Shown here: piece after piece, positions 1 to 4,913 of the stretch
Layout of the letters: each line of letters begins with the position of its first letter
Position numbering within the stretch: position 1 is the first letter of the stretch
Source of the DNA: Caldifarciminota bacterium
GTDB lineage: Bacteria > Hydrothermota > Hydrothermia > B15-G9 > WFZT01
Assembly: GCA_026986235.1 (NCBI GenBank)
Contig: JALSOY010000267.1
Span: 1-6,181, forward strand
Reading direction: 5' to 3'
DNA: 6,181 bases
Program-made: the position numbers and the translations under genes
Notes under the pieces: model-generated
What the model was told of the DNA's origin: nothing
Seen by the model: only the letters and a program-made list of their open reading frames with translations
The model's database searches: none

Positions 1-225
1 CCACAAATAATCATCAGAGCTGACAACATTTTGGGAGCAAATCTGTTTGATCTAAACGGAAGACTGTTGTATTCAAAAATTGGAAGTGCAATGAAATTGG
101 ATCGTCTTCCAGATGGTATCTATTTTATTAAAATCTGGTTCTGCATTAATTTAAGCGCGTTTCCAGGGTATGTCTCATCCACAGGGCTGGAAATGAAAAG
201 AATTTTCATTGAGGCTTGCTTGTAA
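1..225 (+). CDS. C-terminal end of a secreted protein with a T9SS-like sorting domain (5' partial)
   Basis: The reading frame is open from the first base of the window (frame 1, beginning P-Q-I-I-I-R) to TAA at 223-225, so only the last 74 codons are present. The segment LFDLNGRLLY followed by LDRLPDGIYFIKI closely fits the end of a Por/type IX secretion C-terminal sorting domain, whose usual pattern is 'hydrophobic-D-x-x-G-R-hydrophobic, then L-x-x-L-x-x-G-hydrophobic-Y-hydrophobic'. Such domains target proteins through the outer membrane by the type IX system and are normally cleaved or anchored at the surface. The last strand usually follows directly after the YFIKI strand. Here a stretch with W, C and aromatic residues (FCINLSAFPGYVS) intervenes before STGLEMKRIFIE, which resembles that last strand, so the end is either divergent or slightly rearranged. 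The protein's main function lies outside the window. I infer the family from the motif only. Confidence 0.55.
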   Translation, partial: PQIIIRADNILGANLFDLNGRLLYSKIGSAMKLDRLPDGIYFIKIWFCINLSAFPGYVSSTGLEMKRIFIEACL

Positions 226-294
226 CACTTAGAAAATTTTTCATGGATGTCATCTAATTGCCCGGGAGATTTCTAATACATGATAAGGCCTTTG

Positions 295-555
295 AAAATT
301 CCGCTCCTGACAAAAGGAGATTTTCTGAAGTTCTCCTTTTGCCAGAAGGACTTTAAAAATCCCTCTTTTTCAAACGGGGATTTTCGCGACCACAATCCTC
401 CTTCTTCAGAAGGGGGACTAAGGGGGATGACTACCGCTTAAAATTTCAATCCCCCTGTATCCCCCTTCTCCAAGGGGGATTGTGAAAGGATAAGATCTCC
501 CTTCACCAGGGGGGATTTTGGAAGACGACAAATTCCCCTTTCGACAGGGGGATTT
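295..555. repeat. Cluster A of CCCCCTT/AAGGGGG hairpin repeats
   Basis: The gene-free stretch 226-577 is mostly a tandem of at least seven imperfect inverted repeats with A/T-rich feet. Stem arms are 304-308/315-319, 334-338/346-350, 356-363/377-384 (8 bp perfect), 396-404/409-417, 459-467/472-480 (9 bp perfect), 497-502/508-513 and 531-539/546-554. The best copies read AATCCCCCTT-loop-AAGGGGGATT; others have decayed to CTCCTTTT or TTCCCCTTT. The same family is found at 3981-4379. The cluster lies between the upstream gene end and the tRNA-Ala promoter. Bases 226-294 show nothing I can name. The units vary in length and sequence and have no constant spacers, so this is an interspersed-palindrome cluster, not CRISPR. 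Confidence 0.85.
394..481 (-). repeat. Composite palindromic element, copy 1 (88 bp, minus orientation)
   Basis: Read on the minus strand, this is a left hairpin half (AATCCCCCTTGGAGAAGGGG, then an AGGGGGATTG tail), a linker containing TTTTAAGCGGTA, and a right half (ATCCCCCTT, then the hairpin TCCCCCTTCTGAAGAAGG). It aligns along its whole length with 4025-4108 read on the plus strand. I count 8 substitutions and one 4-base linker gap by eye. Two head-to-head hairpins separated by a conserved linker is the layout of BIME-type elements. Confidence 0.8.
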
Positions 556-577
556 TTCGATCACCCTCGCCGTTCAC

Positions 578-606
578 TTGACTAATGAGTGGTGTAAAGT
601 GATAAT
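578..606 (+). promoter_or_regulatory. Sigma70-type promoter for tRNA-Ala
   Basis: TTGACT (578-583) and GATAAT (601-606) are separated by exactly 17 nt. This matches the consensus at 5 of 6 bases in each hexamer. Transcription would start near 613, about 11 nt before the tRNA. The ten bases TTCACTTGAC (573-582) covering the -35 box recur exactly at the -35 box of the other tRNA promoter on the minus strand (3910-3901). Confidence 0.8.
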
Positions 607-623
607 AAAATACCCTCACAGGT

Positions 624-699
<76 letters not shown>

Positions 700-704
700 T
701 TTTA

Positions 705-1772
705 TTATATTTTAACAAACCTCAGGTCACCGGGATGGAATTTTGCGAGCTGGCCACAGGCCCCTCCCACATCACCACCCCTCGATGCCCTCAAAGTTAC
801 TGTATGCGGAAGTCTCTGGAGCCTTTTAACAAACCTGTCTATTTCCCTGTCCGTTGGTGCCCTGAAGGACGCCCCGGGATAGGGATTAAATGGGATGACA
901 TTTATCTTCGATGGGATACCGCTTACAAACTCCTCAAGTGCCCTGATGTCTTCTTCTCCATCGTTGAATTCAGGCAGTAAAAGATATTCAAATGTTACCC
1001 ATCTCTTTTTCCTCTCGAAGTAATGCATAACTGCCTTCCGGAGTTTGTGAAGCGGGTATGCTTTCGCCACAGGCACAATCCTGGCCCTCTTCCACTGAAT
1101 AGCCGAATGCAGGGAAACGGCAAGCTTCACCTGTCTGTCAAAGTCTGAAAGCTCATAAATGCCGGGAATGATTCCGACGGTTGAAATGGTGATCCTCCTC
1201 GATCCTATGTTTAAACCTATGTGTGAGTTTAATGTATAGACGGAATTTTTCACCTCCTGTAGATTAACAAGGGGCTCCCCCATACCCATGTAAACGACAT
1301 TTGTTATCCTGAGCTCTTTGTCCCCTGTGAATTCCCTCATAAATTTCTGTACCTGTAGAACCTGATCCGCTATTTCCCAGGATTTCAGATTCCGTGTAAA
1401 TCCAAGTGAACCTGTGGCACAGAACTTGCAGCCCATGGGACAACCTACCTGGACAGATACGCATACAGTTTTCCTGTCCCTGTCCGGGATAAATACACTT
1501 TCAATCTCCTTCCCGTCTTCGAGCTCAAACAGGAATTTCACACTTCCATCTTTTGACGGATAAGCTGCTTTCAGCTTGAGTTCACCCACATAGCCAGTTT
1601 CTTTTAAAAGATTTCGTACCCTCTTCGAAATATCCGACATTTTGTCTATGTCCGTTACTCCCCGCTTCCAGATCCATCTGTAGAGCTGAGAGGCACGGAA
1701 TCGGGATTCTCCAATTCTCTCCATGAGGTCCCCGAGCTCCTTTATATTTAGAGCCTTGTAGTTGTACATCAC
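705..1772 (-). CDS. rlmN: RlmN, dual-specificity 23S rRNA/tRNA (adenine-C2) methyltransferase
   Basis: This radical-SAM enzyme methylates C2 of A2503 in 23S rRNA and of A37 in a subset of tRNAs, using S-adenosylmethionine and a [4Fe-4S] cluster in the cytoplasm. At 355 aa it has normal family length. The cluster motif CPMGCKFC gives Cys111, Cys115 and Cys118. Cys104 in TVCVSVQVG matches E. coli Cys118, and Cys339 in GGACGQL matches E. coli Cys355, the methyl-carrying cysteine, so both catalytic cysteines are present. MGMGEP (162-167), SLHSA (220-224) and INVIPFNPYPG (290-300) are family blocks. The start is GTG at 1772 overlapping the upstream TGA (GTGA), with ATG directly after it at 1769. 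A GAGG at 1781-1784 sits 8 nt before the GTG and 11 nt before the ATG, so either start is possible. It is the last gene of the operon, translationally coupled to the TsaC-phosphatase fusion. Confidence 0.97.
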   Translation of the reverse strand: MMYNYKALNIKELGDLMERIGESRFRASQLYRWIWKRGVTDIDKMSDISKRVRNLLKETGYVGELKLKAAYPSKDGSVKFLFELEDGKEIESVFIPDRDRKTVCVSVQVGCPMGCKFCATGSLGFTRNLKSWEIADQVLQVQKFMREFTGDKELRITNVVYMGMGEPLVNLQEVKNSVYTLNSHIGLNIGSRRITISTVGIIPGIYELSDFDRQVKLAVSLHSAIQWKRARIVPVAKAYPLHKLRKAVMHYFERKKRWVTFEYLLLPEFNDGEEDIRALEEFVSGIPSKINVIPFNPYPGASFRAPTDREIDRFVKRLQRLPHTVTLRASRGGDVGGACGQLAKFHPGDLRFVKI

Positions 1773-2824
1773 CTGAACTTCCTCACTATATATGGAAGGA
1801 TGTGGTTTTTTATGGAGTGTTCGATCATCTCTCTCACAATCCTGTAAAAAGAGATCTGGTGACCAATGGGATCAGGGACTTCTTCTCCCTCTGGCATAAA
1901 CATTCTGACAACATTTTTAGAGCTCAATTCACGGACCTTTTCAAGGTGATACCTTTCCATACAATAGATGATATCAGCGGATTTTACATCCGATTCTGTG
2001 AGTTTCTGGGAGAAGTGAGGTCCCACTCGATACCCCTTTTCAATCAATACATCAATTGCAAAATCGTTCATGGGCATTCCGTTTACTGCATCCGTACCCC
2101 TCGAAATCACATCAACACTCAGAAGTAACTCTGATCCGAGGAGATTTTTCAAAATCCATGCTGCCATCGGACTCCTGCATGTATTCCCGGTACAGAGAAA
2201 GATCACTTTCATTATGAGGTCTTCGCTGAACTTTATCTCGCTGCCCATGGTATCTTCAATGTCAAGCAGTGACACAGGTCCTTTGCGCTTGAGAACTGGA
2301 GTACTCCCTGAGACATCGAGGACGGTTGAAGGAAGGTCACCCTCTGCATCTTCCGGGAAAACGAAGTCCACTCTATCGCCTAATATGAATTCCACATCTC
2401 TGTAACTGAAAAGCGGAGGTTTACCTGAAATGTTTGCACTCGTTGATGCAAGCGGGAATTCTATTTTTGAGAGGATTTCCTTTACAACAGGATGGTCAGG
2501 TATCCTGATCCCTATTTTGTTTTCACCGGATACGACTGGCTCAGGAGCTCCGGAAGTGGCCCTCATTATGAGAGTCAGAGGACCGGGCATAAACCTATCT
2601 ACGAGACTCTGGATCTCCGGTATGCCAGAGGAACCGAGTTTCAAAATCCAGGATTTATCGGGTACGAAAACGGTAAGAGGTTTATCCTCCGGTCTCTCCT
2701 TAATCTGATATATCCTTTTGACGGCTTCTCTGTTTCTGGCATCTGCTATGAGTCCGAAGACGGTTTCCGTTGGTATGGCCACCACACCACCATTTTTTAA
2801 AATTTCCACTACTTTATCAATCAT
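1769..2824 (-). CDS. TsaC/YwlC threonylcarbamoyl-AMP synthase fused to a YwlE-like LMW phosphatase
   Basis: Two enzymes lie in one 351-aa frame. Residues 1 to about 185 are a YrdC/TsaC domain, which makes threonylcarbamoyl-AMP from threonine, bicarbonate and ATP for the t6A37 modification of ANN-decoding tRNAs. It shows IPTETVFGL (17-25), the K-x-R motif (KER, 42-44) and S-x-N in STSANISG (127-134). A linker of about 20 residues leads to a low-molecular-weight phosphatase domain (205-351). That domain has the phosphate-binding loop CTGNTCRSP (211-219; nucleophile Cys211, Arg217, Ser218) and the general-acid Asp318 in VPDPIG. Thr215 sits where YwlE arginine phosphatase has its specificity threonine and where tyrosine phosphatases usually have Ile, so phosphoarginine is the better-guessed substrate. 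The larger Sua5 accessory domain is absent. The ATG at 2824 follows a GAGGT (2829-2833) that overlaps the preceding stop codon. An internal ATG at 2212 begins the phosphatase domain but has no clear ribosome site. Confidence 0.93.
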   Translation of the reverse strand: MIDKVVEILKNGGVVAIPTETVFGLIADARNREAVKRIYQIKERPEDKPLTVFVPDKSWILKLGSSGIPEIQSLVDRFMPGPLTLIMRATSGAPEPVVSGENKIGIRIPDHPVVKEILSKIEFPLASTSANISGKPPLFSYRDVEFILGDRVDFVFPEDAEGDLPSTVLDVSGSTPVLKRKGPVSLLDIEDTMGSEIKFSEDLIMKVIFLCTGNTCRSPMAAWILKNLLGSELLLSVDVISRGTDAVNGMPMNDFAIDVLIEKGYRVGPHFSQKLTESDVKSADIIYCMERYHLEKVRELSSKNVVRMFMPEGEEVPDPIGHQISFYRIVREMIEHSIKNHILPYIVRKFR

Positions 2825-2826
2825 GG

Positions 2827-3486
2827 TTACCTCGTAAACTGAAAACCCCAGAAAATGGCAGGATACCTTGTTAAAGGGATCGTGAATTCCATCGTCAGGC
2901 CAAAGGGGATCTTTTTGAAATAAGCACTTTCCCTCTTTCTTTTCAGGTCAACTCCGATGAACACGGCGCTAAACTCCCTGAATGTTTTTATATCTCCAAG
3001 ATCAACATCCTTATAGACGAGCATCCTGTAATCTGGTGCCCTCAGGATTGTCCATCCCCAGTAGATGGAGGAATACATGGAGAGGTTTTTAGAAAATACC
3101 ACATCTCCACGGAGGGATATCCCTTCGGCCACAGGGTGATATGCCATTCCCGCAATAATTGCAGCGGATACGAGAGATGTTTTCTCATCAAGTACTTTAA
3201 CCTTTGCAAACGGACCCAGGCCTTCTCCGACGGATCCTCTCATGCCAAAGTCCAGGGATGGAGAGGCTCCATACATCAGGTATCCACCGACATTGGGGTA
3301 GATGAACGCTCCGAGATTACTATTTTTTGATTTCTCTTTGAGTGAACTATCAAAGTAAAGTGGTAAATTACCGTACCACCCTGCGTTTACCTCACCCGGT
3401 TTGAGCGATTCAGCGGTCTGGAAGGTACCGAAAAAACACCCCTGCAACAGAATTATAAGAGGTAAAATTGAAAGAGACCTAACCAT
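2827..3486 (-). CDS. Small lipoprotein with beta-barrel-like strands, function unknown
   Basis: I do not recognise a family. From ATG at 3486 the product is 219 aa, beginning MVRSLSILPLIILLQGCFF: a short positive N-terminus, a hydrophobic core and an L-Q-G-C lipobox with Cys17 as the expected lipidated residue. The mature part of about 203 aa has many strands of alternating polar and hydrophobic/aromatic residues, for example MYSSIYWGWTI and the C-terminal YPAIFWGFQFTR, with Gly/Tyr-rich turns. This suggests a small outer-membrane barrel or barrel-associated lipoprotein. The frame also runs back to a GTG at 3504, but that lies inside tRNA-Thr and would put six residues ahead of the signal peptide, so I prefer 3486. 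Only 8 nt (GTTTATCC) separate the tRNA CCA from this ATG and no Shine-Dalgarno is present. Its stop is 2 nt from the TsaC-fusion start, indicating co-transcription. Confidence 0.8.
   Translation of the reverse strand: MVRSLSILPLIILLQGCFFGTFQTAESLKPGEVNAGWYGNLPLYFDSSLKEKSKNSNLGAFIYPNVGGYLMYGASPSLDFGMRGSVGEGLGPFAKVKVLDEKTSLVSAAIIAGMAYHPVAEGISLRGDVVFSKNLSMYSSIYWGWTILRAPDYRMLVYKDVDLGDIKTFREFSAVFIGVDLKRKRESAYFKKIPFGLTMEFTIPLTRYPAIFWGFQFTR
2829..2833 (-). promoter_or_regulatory. Ribosome binding site of the TsaC-phosphatase gene
   Basis: The minus-strand GAGGT, four bases before the ATG at 2824, overlaps the TAA stop of the lipoprotein gene (2827-2829). This fixes the fusion start and implies translational coupling between the two genes. 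Confidence 0.7.
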
Positions 3487-3494
3487 GGATAAAC

Positions 3495-3570
3495 TGGAGC
3501 CCACGACCGGACTCGAACCGGTGACCTCGTCCTTACCAAGGACGTGCTCTGCCGCCTGAGCTACGTGGGC
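3495..3570 (-). tRNA. tRNA-Thr (anticodon GGT)
   Basis: A complete 76-nt cloverleaf with encoded CCA (3497-3495). The acceptor is GCCCACG/CGTGGGC, the anticodon stem CGTCC/GGACG and the T stem ACCGG/CCGGT with loop TTCGAGT. The anticodon GGT is complementary to 3535-3537. A37 follows the anticodon, as needed for t6A. It is the last of four tRNAs, and a lipoprotein ATG begins 8 nt after its CCA. Confidence 0.98.
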
Positions 3571-3583
3571 ATGAATAAAAAAG

Positions 3584-3656
3584 AGCGGGAGACGGGATTC
3601 GAACCCGCGACACCCAGCTTGGAAGGCTGGAACTCTACCAGCTGAGTTACTCCCGC
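3584..3656 (-). tRNA. tRNA-Gly (anticodon TCC), no encoded CCA
   Basis: A 73-nt cloverleaf: acceptor GCGGGAG/CTCCCGC, D stem ACTC/GAGT, anticodon stem CCAGC/GCTGG, anticodon TCC (complement of 3621-3623), T loop TTCGAAT, discriminator T73, which is typical of bacterial tRNA-Gly. The bases after position 73 are CTTTTTT, not CCA, whereas the three neighbouring tRNAs encode CCA. Maturation therefore needs a CCA-adding enzyme. It lies 9 nt from tRNA-Tyr and 13 nt from tRNA-Thr(GGT). Confidence 0.97.
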
Positions 3657-3665
3657 CTTTATAAA

Positions 3666-3750
3666 TGGTGGAGGGGGGAGGATTCGAACCCCCGAAGGCT
3701 GAGCCACCGGATTTACAGTCCGGCCCCTTTGGCCACTTGGGTACCCCTCC
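3666..3750 (-). tRNA. tRNA-Tyr (anticodon GTA), class II
   Basis: An 85-nt tRNA with a long variable arm. The acceptor is GGAGGGG/CCCCTCC, the anticodon stem CCGGA/TCCGG with anticodon GTA (complement of 3714-3716), and the variable arm GTGGCTCAGCCTTC. The T loop is TTCGAAT, the discriminator is A and CCA is encoded (3668-3666). The D-arm region resembles that of E. coli tRNA-Tyr (AGTGGCCAAAGGGG). Confidence 0.98.
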
Positions 3751-3769
3751 ACCTTCTGGCTTTCTCCTC

Positions 3770-3844
3770 TGGAGCTGGCGGAGGGATTCGAACCCCCGAC
3801 CTGGTGATTACAAATCACCTGCTCTTCCACTGAGCTACGCCAGC
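3770..3844 (-). tRNA. tRNA-Thr (anticodon TGT)
   Basis: First tRNA of the cluster: a 75-nt cloverleaf with acceptor GCTGGCG/CGCCAGC, D stem GCTC/GAGC, anticodon stem GGTGA/TCACC, anticodon TGT (complement of 3810-3812), T loop TTCGAAT, discriminator T and encoded CCA (3772-3770). A37 is present, so it is also a t6A substrate candidate for the TsaC pathway encoded downstream in the same unit. Confidence 0.98.
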
Positions 3845-3876
3845 ATCTTTTCAAAGACCTCATCAAACGGTATATT

Positions 3877-3905
3877 AATTTAATCCACCCGCCCTCTATC
3901 GTCAA
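3877..3905 (-). promoter_or_regulatory. Sigma70-type promoter for the tRNA/lipoprotein/tsaC/rlmN unit
   Basis: On the minus strand, TTGACG (3905-3900) and TAAATT (3882-3877) are separated by 17 nt. Transcription would start near 3870, about 25 nt before tRNA-Thr(TGT). The -35 region shares TTCACTTGAC exactly with the tRNA-Ala promoter, and similarity continues a few bases downstream (xAxxGAG). I see no better promoter between the tRNAs and rlmN. Confidence 0.7.
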
Positions 3906-4024
3906 GTGAAAGGGAGAGGGTGGTCAAAAAGTATCTCTCTTTTTCAACTCAATTTGCAGATAGAGATGATTTTTCGGTTATCATCCCCCTTGAGTCACCT
4001 TGCTGAGGGAGAGGAATTCTCAAA

Positions 4025-4108
4025 AATCCTCCTTGGAGAAGGGGGATTTAGGGGGATTGAAAAAGCGGAAACCATCCCCCTTTGTCCCCCTTCTGAAGAA
4101 GGGGGATT
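4025..4108 (+). repeat. Composite palindromic element, copy 2 (84 bp, plus orientation)
   Basis: A left half (AATCCTCCTTGGAGAAGGGG plus an AGGGGGATTG tail), a linker with AAAAAGCGGAAACC, and a right half (ATCCCCCTTT, then TCCCCCTTCTGAAGAAGGGG). It matches the reverse complement of 394-481 with 8 substitutions and a 4-base linker gap, counted by eye. The two copies are thus inverted relative to each other, with the tRNA-Ala to tRNA-Thr block between them. Confidence 0.8.
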
Positions 4109-4188
4109 TTTCGAACAGCCTCAGTGAAAGAAAGGATGGTGGTCGAAAATCATTTTTCTCCATATACTTATTCCCCATCGAAAGGTGT

Positions 4189-4232
4189 TTTTAAGCGGTA
4201 AACATCCCCCTTCTAAAGGAGGGGAATTTTTG
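4189..4232 (+). repeat. Half copy of the composite element (linker plus right hairpin)
   Basis: TTTTAAGCGGTA-AACATCCCCC at 4189-4210 matches the linker and start of the right half of copy 1 (TTTTAAGCGGTA-GTCATCCCCC on its minus strand). A hairpin TTCTAAAGGAGGGGAATT follows. There is no left half upstream. Confidence 0.65.
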
Positions 4233-4240
4233 TCTCGTAA

Positions 4241-4313
4241 AATCCCCCTTGGTGAAGGGGGAAACAGGGGGATTGCATTTTTAACGGTATAGATCCTCTT
4301 GCGAAGGAGAATC
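4241..4313 (+). repeat. Partial third copy of the composite element
   Basis: The left half (AATCCCCCTTGGTGAAGGGG, then ACAGGGGGATTG) and a linker (CATTTTTAACGGTATAG) align with copies 1 and 2. The right half is shortened to a weak hairpin, ATCCTCTTGCGAAGGAGAATC. Confidence 0.6.
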
Positions 4314-4406
4314 CGGTTTTCTAAAGTTCCCTTTTGACAAAAGAGAATTTTAAGAGACAGTGATCTCCCTTTTGGGGAGCTTCTTCAAAACACTCTCATC
4401 ACCCGG

Positions 4407-4435
4407 TTGATATTGTTTTTCCATGGTTTTAAGAT
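4407..4435 (+). promoter_or_regulatory. Promoter of the LOG-peptidase operon, predicts a leaderless start
   Basis: TTGATA (4407-4412) and TAAGAT (4430-4435) are 17 nt apart. The -10 box ends only 6 nt before the ATG at 4442, so transcription would begin at or next to the start codon. No Shine-Dalgarno precedes the ATG, and an in-frame TAA at 4430-4432 rules out an upstream start. Confidence 0.6.
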
Positions 4436-4441
4436 TTACCC

Positions 4442-4912
4442 ATGTATAGAATTGTTTCGGTTATAGGACCTTCTGAGCCGACGAGGAAAGAGTACGAGAT
4501 CGCTTACGGAATCGGCGGGTTCCTTGCCTCAATGGGGTTTGTCGTTGCAACAGGTGGAAAGTCGGGTATCATGGAAGCAGCACTCAAGGGCGCCAGAGAC
4601 TCAGGTGGTCTCACCCTCGGAATCCTGCCAGAATCTGATAGTTCTCTCGCCAACCCATTCGTTGACATTCCCGTCTCCACCGGTATCCATGAAATACGAA
4701 ACTTCGTCCTTGTGAATACAGGGATGGTTATCGTTTCCATCGGCATCTCTGAAGGCACCATGATAGAAATTTCCTATTCTCTCAAGGTGGGTAAAACAAT
4801 ATTTGCTTACAACCTGCCTGAAATCAAAGGTCTTTTCGAAGACGGTCGCATAATCAGGTTCAAAAATTTTGAGGAGTTCGTTGAAGAGTTTAAAAATTTC
4901 ATGGAGGTTTAA
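4442..4912 (+). CDS. LOG/DprA-related Rossmann-fold protein (TIGR00725-like)
   Basis: A 156-aa single-domain protein of the SLOG superfamily type that includes 'lysine decarboxylase-like'/LOG and molybdenum-cofactor-carrier-like proteins. It starts with a beta strand and glycine loop (RIVSVIGPSEPT), then VVATGGKSGIMEAALKGA (34-51), LGILP (59-63), and the conserved R86-N87 in IHEIRNFVLVN. The family nucleotide-binding motif is usually GG-x-GT-x-x-E; here it is SIGISEGTMIEI, keeping G105-T106 and E109 but not the preceding PGG or GGG. LOG enzymes remove ribose-phosphate from cytokinin-type nucleotides, but the altered loop makes that activity uncertain, and nucleotide or cofactor binding is the safer statement. 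It is the first gene of a two-gene operon; the peptidase start follows its TAA by one base. The real substrate is unknown. Confidence 0.85.
   Translation: MYRIVSVIGPSEPTRKEYEIAYGIGGFLASMGFVVATGGKSGIMEAALKGARDSGGLTLGILPESDSSLANPFVDIPVSTGIHEIRNFVLVNTGMVIVSIGISEGTMIEISYSLKVGKTIFAYNLPEIKGLFEDGRIIRFKNFEEFVEEFKNFMEV
4903..4908 (+). promoter_or_regulatory. Ribosome binding site of the M24 peptidase
   Basis: GGAGGT lies five bases before the ATG at 4914 and within the last codons of the LOG-like gene. It selects 4914 over the in-frame upstream ATG at 4869, which lies inside the previous gene without such a site. Confidence 0.85.
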
Positions 4913-4913
4913 T

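Larger units (their letters stand above)
3972..4379. repeat. Cluster B of CCCCCTT/AAGGGGG hairpin repeats
   Basis: The gene-free stretch 3906-4406 holds a second cluster of the same hairpin family. Recognisable units are a degenerate half copy near 3972-4018, two full hairpins at 4024-4049 (11-bp stem, loop GGAG) and 4085-4106, a half copy at 4189-4232, a partial composite at 4241-4313, and decayed hairpins at 4327-4347 and 4365-4379. A second linker motif also recurs: GGTGGTCGAAAATC at 4139-4152 resembles the reverse complement of GATTTTCGCGACCAC at 380-394. The cluster lies between two divergent promoters, so it cannot simply be a terminator for a flanking gene. Confidence 0.85.

Noticed and set aside
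295..555. CRISPR-like array of short repeats
   Set aside because: Units differ in length and sequence, spacing is irregular, they occur in both orientations, and there are no unique spacers of constant size or cas genes.
1769..2215. Phosphatase domain as an arsenate reductase
   Set aside because: It has the CX5R phosphatase loop and a late DP acid motif with YwlE-like Thr; the extra redox cysteines of ArsC are not evident, and nothing nearby concerns arsenic.
1802..2800. Several + strand open frames opposite the TsaC-phosphatase gene
   Set aside because: They are antisense shadows of a gene with clear domain motifs and operon spacing.
3487..3504. Upstream GTG start for the lipoprotein gene
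   Set aside because: It lies inside the mature tRNA-Thr and would add six residues ahead of a normal lipoprotein signal peptide.
3561..3905. Open frames on both strands across the tRNA cluster
   Set aside because: They translate tRNA sequences, which explains motifs such as repeated SNP and GFEPP stretches; the DNA folds as four tRNAs.
3906..4194. Open frames of about 65-73 codons in repeat cluster B
   Set aside because: They consist of translated repeat units, overlap in two frames and lack ribosome binding sites.
3906..4406. Repeat cluster B as the terminator of a neighbouring gene
   Set aside because: Both flanking transcription units start here and run away from it, and few of the hairpins are followed by a T run in a useful position.
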